This document shows, piece after piece, positions 59,906-64,000 of a stretch of 64,000 bases of DNA. The first letter of the stretch is position 1. Each line of letters begins with the position of its first letter. Source of the DNA: Halolactibacillus alkaliphilus. Lineage in GTDB: Bacteria; Bacillota; Bacilli; Bacillales; Amphibacillaceae. A model generated the notes under the pieces. The model had not been told where the DNA came from. It ran no database searches and saw only the letters and a list, made by a program, of their open reading frames with translations. The stretch lies in assembly GCF_900115465.1 (NCBI RefSeq), contig NZ_FOWN01000003.1, positions 79,479-143,478 of the forward strand, written 5' to 3'. Both the position numbers and the translations under genes were made by a program.

Positions 59906-60664
59906 ATGTTTACTAGTGAAATGATCGCGTCATTTAATGACCTTGAAACAGATATTTATAATTATGTCATTACCCATGAACAAGAAGTGATTTACATGCG
60001 CATCAGAGAACTTGCTGAACACACACATGTCTCCACCGCGACTATTTTGCGTTTCTGCAAAAAAGTTGGTTGTGAAGGTTTTTCAGAATTTAAAACAAAA
60101 CTAAAAATAGAACTTAAATCTAGACAAGAAACAGTTAAATCGGGTGAACACACAGTGATGGAGTTTTTTGAGCGCACCCTTTCAAGCGATCAAGAAGCTG
60201 TGCTTCTAGAGGCTGTCGAGTTACTGACTAGTGCAGATAACGTATTATTTGTTGGCATTGGCAGTTCAGGTATTTTAGCTGAATATGGGGCACGTTATTT
60301 TTCTAGTCTAGGAAAGTTTTCAATGTATATTAAAGACTTTTCTTATCCGATCCATAATCGCCTTCAAAAAAACAGCGTATCTATCGTGTTGTCGGTCTCT
60401 GGTGAAAATAGCTTTACCGTTAAGCAAATGAATCGCCTAAAACGTGAAGGCTCAAAAGTCATTAGCATCACCAACAATAAGCACTGTACAACCGCGAAAA
60501 TGAGTGATATCAATCTTGCTTACTATATGACTGAAGAGTATTATGAAGACACAAATATTACGACACAAGTGCCGGTGATCTATCTATTAGAAACTTTAGC
60601 ACGAAAACTTAATCAACATGAACAAGACTTACGTAAGAAAGCTATGGAGGGACACGATGAATAA
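59906..60664 (+). CDS. RpiR/MurR-family transcriptional regulator
   Basis: The 252-residue protein has the RpiR helix-turn-helix (ELAEHTHVSTATILRFCKKV) and a SIS domain (about 105-230, with VLFVGIGSSGILAEYGARYF and SITNNKHC). The SIS domain usually binds a sugar phosphate. I chose the ATG at 59906 after AGGTGG; the upstream ATG at 59861 lies at the transcription start. It is divergent from bglA copy 2, its probable target. Its 3' end overlaps the DUF4317 gene by 8 bases. Confidence 0.88.
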   Translation: MFTSEMIASFNDLETDIYNYVITHEQEVIYMRIRELAEHTHVSTATILRFCKKVGCEGFSEFKTKLKIELKSRQETVKSGEHTVMEFFERTLSSDQEAVLLEAVELLTSADNVLFVGIGSSGILAEYGARYFSSLGKFSMYIKDFSYPIHNRLQKNSVSIVLSVSGENSFTVKQMNRLKREGSKVISITNNKHCTTAKMSDINLAYYMTEEYYEDTNITTQVPVIYLLETLARKLNQHEQDLRKKAMEGHDE

Positions 60665-61856
60665 AAAAGATATTGCCGATATTAGAAAACAATTTAAACG
60701 TGACAATGATTTATTACACGTACAAAATATATTTAACGTCTATGTCATGAAAGAAACAAAAGAAATATATCACCAGATTAATCGACCATTTAACATTCTC
60801 GCAGAAGATGAACAAGATTTATTTTTTACTAACTTTAAAAAGACCTTAACAGGACAACTTGACGAGAAATTATTTGAGCTTAAATTTCAATCAGATACCG
60901 AAGATCCTGTTCAGCTAAAATTAAACGAAGCGTTAATGACTGAAGATCAGTCTCGCTTCATTGAATTGATGCTAGAAATTGTTGAACGGATACTTGAAGC
61001 AAGAGAATATGACCATGATATTGTCATTAGTTTTATTAAAGGTGATTACTTAAAACCACAAAAAAAGTCAGATGATGACTTCTCTCACCAAAATGACCTT
61101 GTCTATGATCACCAATTTATTTTGTGTACGATAAATAAAACCCAAGACCCACCGAAAGATTTATTGTTTGATTATGTAGAAAAAACATTTAAATACCAAG
61201 TGATTGTTGATCCGGTGATTAACATTAAAGCACCCATTGGCGGTTTTTTATTCCCATGCTTTACGGATAAACAAGCAGATGTAAATCATATTCTTTATAC
61301 GGCACCAAAAGCGAATGAACCGGATGAAGTCTTCATTACTGACGTATTAGAAGCAGAAGAAACCGTCACTCAACAAGAAGATAAAATCATTTTCGAAGAA
61401 ATCATCCGTGATACCGTAGGTTATAAGATGGATACTCAAACATTGTCATCTATGTATGAAGATATTAACCGTCTCGTTGAAGAAAACGAAGATGAAGATG
61501 AGATACCAACACTTGACTATAAAGATATTGCCGAATTACTGTCATCAAATAGCTCTACACCAATAGAAGCTGAGCGTGTAAAAACCGCTTTTCAAACAGT
61601 GATTGATGACGAACATTACGCTTTAAAAGCGAAAAATATTGTCCCTAAATATAAATCTAAATCGATTAAAATTAATACGAAAGTGGCCGATGTGAAAGTG
61701 AGTCCGGAGGACTTGCGCTATGTCAAACAAATGCAAATGTTTGGCCGTCGCTATTTAATGATCGAGGTTGACGAGGATACCGTTGTTGATGGTTTCACAA
61801 TGATTCCGGAAGTGTTCGGCGAAAAGAAAGACGACCTAGCAGAAGATAACGAATAA
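60657..61856 (+). CDS. DUF4317 protein
   Basis: The 399-residue soluble, acidic protein begins MNKKDIADIRKQFKRDN, as DUF4317 proteins do, and continues with alternating helical and strand segments, then an acidic linker (about 280-310). It has no signal peptide or membrane segment. GGAGG precedes the ATG at 60657, which overlaps the end of the RpiR gene, so both are made from one transcript. DUF4317 occurs in Bacilli and Clostridia and has no assigned function. A long, near-perfect terminator follows. Confidence 0.85.
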   Translation: MNKKDIADIRKQFKRDNDLLHVQNIFNVYVMKETKEIYHQINRPFNILAEDEQDLFFTNFKKTLTGQLDEKLFELKFQSDTEDPVQLKLNEALMTEDQSRFIELMLEIVERILEAREYDHDIVISFIKGDYLKPQKKSDDDFSHQNDLVYDHQFILCTINKTQDPPKDLLFDYVEKTFKYQVIVDPVINIKAPIGGFLFPCFTDKQADVNHILYTAPKANEPDEVFITDVLEAEETVTQQEDKIIFEEIIRDTVGYKMDTQTLSSMYEDINRLVEENEDEDEIPTLDYKDIAELLSSNSSTPIEAERVKTAFQTVIDDEHYALKAKNIVPKYKSKSIKINTKVADVKVSPEDLRYVKQMQMFGRRYLMIEVDEDTVVDGFTMIPEVFGEKKDDLAEDNE

Positions 61857-61892
61857 AGGATACGCTATCAACACGTCTTTTTGCATGCATTT

Positions 61893-61935
61893 AGAACCGG
61901 TAAAAACCTTAAGGTTTTTTACCGGTTCTTTTTCT
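61893..61935 (+). terminator. Terminator after the DUF4317 gene
   Basis: AGAACCGGTAAAAACC (61893-61908) and GGTTTTTTACCGGTTCT (61913-61929) form a long stem with one bulged T, followed by more T residues. Confidence 0.92.
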
Positions 61936-62022
61936 TTTTATATAGACAGTCATGCCTACTTAATTATACCAGGTTATCCCCAGGTTACCCAAAGACACGC
62001 TGGATAAGTTTACTAAGTGTGG

Positions 62023-62031
62023 TTATCCACA
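62023..62031 (+). other. DnaA-box-like sequence left of the chemoreceptor pseudogene
   Basis: TTATCCACA is the consensus DnaA box. Weaker relatives (GGTTATCCCC, CTGGATAAG) lie within 60 bases upstream. See also 63857-63924. Confidence 0.4.
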
Positions 62032-62040
62032 TGTGTATAT

Positions 62041-63725
62041 CTACTCCAGCATTTCAAATGGCTCTAACTGAGTCGTAAGATGTTGAATCCTGTCGTGTTG
62101 ATTTCTTGATGAGGTGCGCATATCTTCCATATTTTCTAACAGTGATGCAGCATTTTCACTTGATGACACTAAAGTTGCGACAGCATCTTCTGTTGCAGTC
62201 GTCATTTCTTTTAAACTACTTGCCATATATCGACTCGTTGTTTTAAACATGTTGATATGTTGTTTAAATCCGCCGAATACGTCTTTTAAGTCTGCCATCT
62301 GATTGGTGAAGCGACTCATTTCCTTGTTAAATTGTTGATAATCTATGAGTATATCTGACTGAAGGTAAGCAATCATCCCTTTACTTTCTTTAATCAATCG
62401 ATTGACCGCGTCATTTACCATGCCGTTAACGGTCTGAATATGTGAAGCAGTGTTTTCGGTTGAAGCAGCCAAGTTCCTAATTGCTGAGGCGACAACACTA
62501 AAACCTTTACCCGCTTCACCGGCACGTGCGGCTTCAAACGAAGCATTTAAAGCAAGTAAATTCGTTTGACCCGAAATATCCAAGATTTTTTTGGTCAAGT
62601 CGTCAATCTAATTAACAGCTGTTGCACCTTTAATCGCACCCGCAACTGGTTTTGACATTGAGGTTATTTGATCTTTTGCCGTTTCATGGTTTAGTTTTAA
62701 ATGATGATTGAAGGCAGTTGTTTCTTTTGTAATTGCATCAATGACATTTACTTGATCCGTTGACACACCATCAATAACGTATGCTTTATCCTCAATTTGG
62801 ATTGAGGCATGTTCTCGTTCTAAGATTGTGCTATTTACCTCTTCCATTATTGCCGATAATTGATGCAGTGATTCACTCATCGATGCCGTATGCTCGGTAC
62901 TTTCAATGATATTTTGATTGAGCGTTTCATTACTAGATACGGTTAAATTCGCGTCATGTTTCACACCGATAAGCACACTTTGTAGTCGCTCGATAAAGCT
63001 ATTTACCGCATCACGAATCACACCGGATTCGTCTGATTGTTTATGCGTTAATCGCTTTGTTAAATCACCTTGTTTCATTTCTATTGCGGCGATCATGTCA
63101 CCTAATGTCCGGCTCATAACGACGAGTGGTTTAACGATTGTTCGCTTTAAATGAAAAAAACCGATCAACATGACCATAAAAAATAATAGTCCCATGCCCC
63201 AAACGATGATGACTAACCGGTTGACGCGACTGTCTATTAATGACTTTTCATGAGCAATATTTTGCGTTAGCACGTCATTAAAGTCAGCTTCAGCCATATT
63301 ATACACATCGTACAACTCCCCCCATTTAGAAGCTTCAATTTCACCCGACTGGAGTGTCGCACCTATGCTGTTTATAACTTGCTGGACAGGTTCAAATGAT
63401 AATAATAACGCATTATGCATCGCGCGACCTGAATAATTCTCTAGTGTATTTTTCAGGTCATCCGTTAAAGGCACAAGTTGATTCTTGGTGTCTTCTGGTA
63501 TAGTTATTTCACCTGTAAGATTACCTCGCACTCCTAAACCGATATCATATAAGGACGCTTTAATTGCTAACCGTGACTGCTCTATCGGTAAAAAATAATC
63601 ACTCATAAGTTCAGATGATAATCGTACTTGATCACTTGTTACCGCACTCATGATAGTATTCGTCAAAAAAATCATTCCTAATAAAAAAAGATAACGGACA
63701 TTCTTCTACTCATCGATTGCTTCAT
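62041..63725 (-). pseudogene. Methyl-accepting chemotaxis protein gene with amber stop and frameshift
   Basis: The intact gene would start at the ATG at 63725 (after AAAAGGAG) and encode MKQSMSRRMSVIFF, TM1, a sensor region, TM2 (about 63240-63130), HAMP and a signalling domain with [20 protein letters not shown]. Two lesions break it. The seven-A run on the plus strand (63683-63689) is one base short of the frame joining MSVIFF to LLGMIFLTN. An in-frame TAG at 62610-62608 lies between ATAVN and [14 protein letters not shown], where CAG (Gln) would restore it. Downstream coding is otherwise intact to the stop at 62041. The lesions look recent, and the homopolymer one could be a sequencing error. 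Confidence 0.85.
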
Positions 63726-63856
63726 TGATTTGCTCCTTTTTTTCGCGTTTAGTAAACGTCTGCATTTATATGTATTATCTCCTTTGACTATAACAAGAGC
63801 ACTACTCGTTTGAAGCGACCAATCACAAACGACTTATTTTCCTGCGCAAACAACAC

Positions 63857-63924
63857 TTATCCACTTGTGGATAACAATAAGCAAACATGAACTAGGTGGT
63901 ATATGTGTATAACCGTGTGGATAA
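63857..63924. other. Cluster of DnaA-box-like sequences
   Basis: TTATCCACT (63857-63865) and TGTGGATAA (63866-63874) form an inverted pair, and another TGTGGATAA lies at 63916-63924. Two of the three are exact consensus boxes. There is no dnaA, dnaN or rpmH nearby, so this is not obviously oriC. The remaining intergenic sequence (63726-64000) holds no gene. Confidence 0.4.
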
Positions 63925-63963
63925 AGGTCCGCTAGAGTGATGTGTAAACATGAATTGAACTAC

Positions 63964-64000
63964 CCCCACCTAACATTCTCACGAATGTTTGAGGAAGGGG
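63964..64000. other. Hairpin at the right edge of the window
   Basis: AACATTC-TCAC-GAATGTT is flanked by C-rich and G-rich arms (CCCC near 63963, GGGG at 63997-64000). It may be a terminator or leader structure whose context lies outside the window. Confidence 0.3.

Noticed and set aside
62041..62598. Separate short chemotaxis gene starting at 62598
   Set aside because: It is in frame with the upstream receptor frame, separated only by one TAG, and lacks its own ribosome site. One broken gene is simpler.
63857..63924. Chromosomal replication origin
   Set aside because: There are only a few boxes, no AT-rich unwinding element was recognised, and no dnaA, dnaN or rpmH gene is in the window.

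Overview
The window looks like the chromosome of a low-GC Gram-positive bacterium of the Bacillaceae type: motile, saccharolytic, and possibly halophilic or alkaliphilic. The evidence is the AGGAGG-type ribosome sites, a SAM-I riboswitch ahead of metQNP, LicT-type antitermination, cre-like sites, a B. subtilis-like glvA/glvC pair, mntABCD, a DUF1002 (YpuA-like) protein and a sortase-anchored mannanase. No rRNA, tRNA, CRISPR array, prophage or intact IS was seen. All positions and motifs were read by eye; no alignment or database search was run.

Layout. 1-10.4 kb is a beta-mannan utilisation block. On the minus strand it holds a cell-wall GH26 mannanase, cellobiose 2-epimerase, GH130 mannosylglucose phosphorylase, a LacI regulator and a partial YesL-like protein; on the plus strand, a ROK sugar kinase and mannose-6-phosphate isomerase. 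10.8-15.7 kb has a three-gene metal operon (HMA chaperone, P1B ATPase, Crp/Fnr regulator) divergent from an unusual acetolactate synthase homologue, with an FNR-type palindrome between them. 15.7-18.6 kb has two chemotaxis receptors.

18.7-26.2 kb is a methionine/2-oxo-acid block: metQNP plus a 2-hydroxyacid oxidase behind a SAM riboswitch, then an omega-amidase, an HcxA/GldA-like dehydrogenase and an MtnE-like aminotransferase. 26.2-29.8 kb is mntABCD with a probable MntR operator. 29.8-35.2 kb has an amidase, a DUF4153 membrane protein, a KynB-like cyclase and a DUF1002 secreted protein.

35.2-39.7 kb is licT-bglP-bglA, with one RAT/terminator switch and a second RAT-like element at the start of the transcript. 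39.8-44.7 kb is an AraC-led operon of three Gfo/Idh oxidoreductases and one TIM-barrel isomerase without a transporter, the best candidate here for an undescribed sugar or glycoside pathway. 45.2-47.3 kb is ahpCF; 47.8-51.7 kb is glvC-glvA with an RpiR regulator. 51.7-53.6 kb is a YibE/F pair. 53.7-54.95 kb holds gene debris. 55.1-58.2 kb is a DHHW/MBOAT/DUF4358 surface-polysaccharide acylation operon. 58.3-61.9 kb has a second, nearly identical bglA with a divergent RpiR regulator and DUF4317. 62.0-63.7 kb is a chemotaxis receptor pseudogene flanked by DnaA-box-like sequences.

How the genes fit together: most of the window imports and dismantles plant beta- and alpha-glycosides (mannan, beta-glucosides, maltose-type sugars), each arm with its own regulator. 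Around this sit peroxide defence, metal homeostasis and methionine acquisition.
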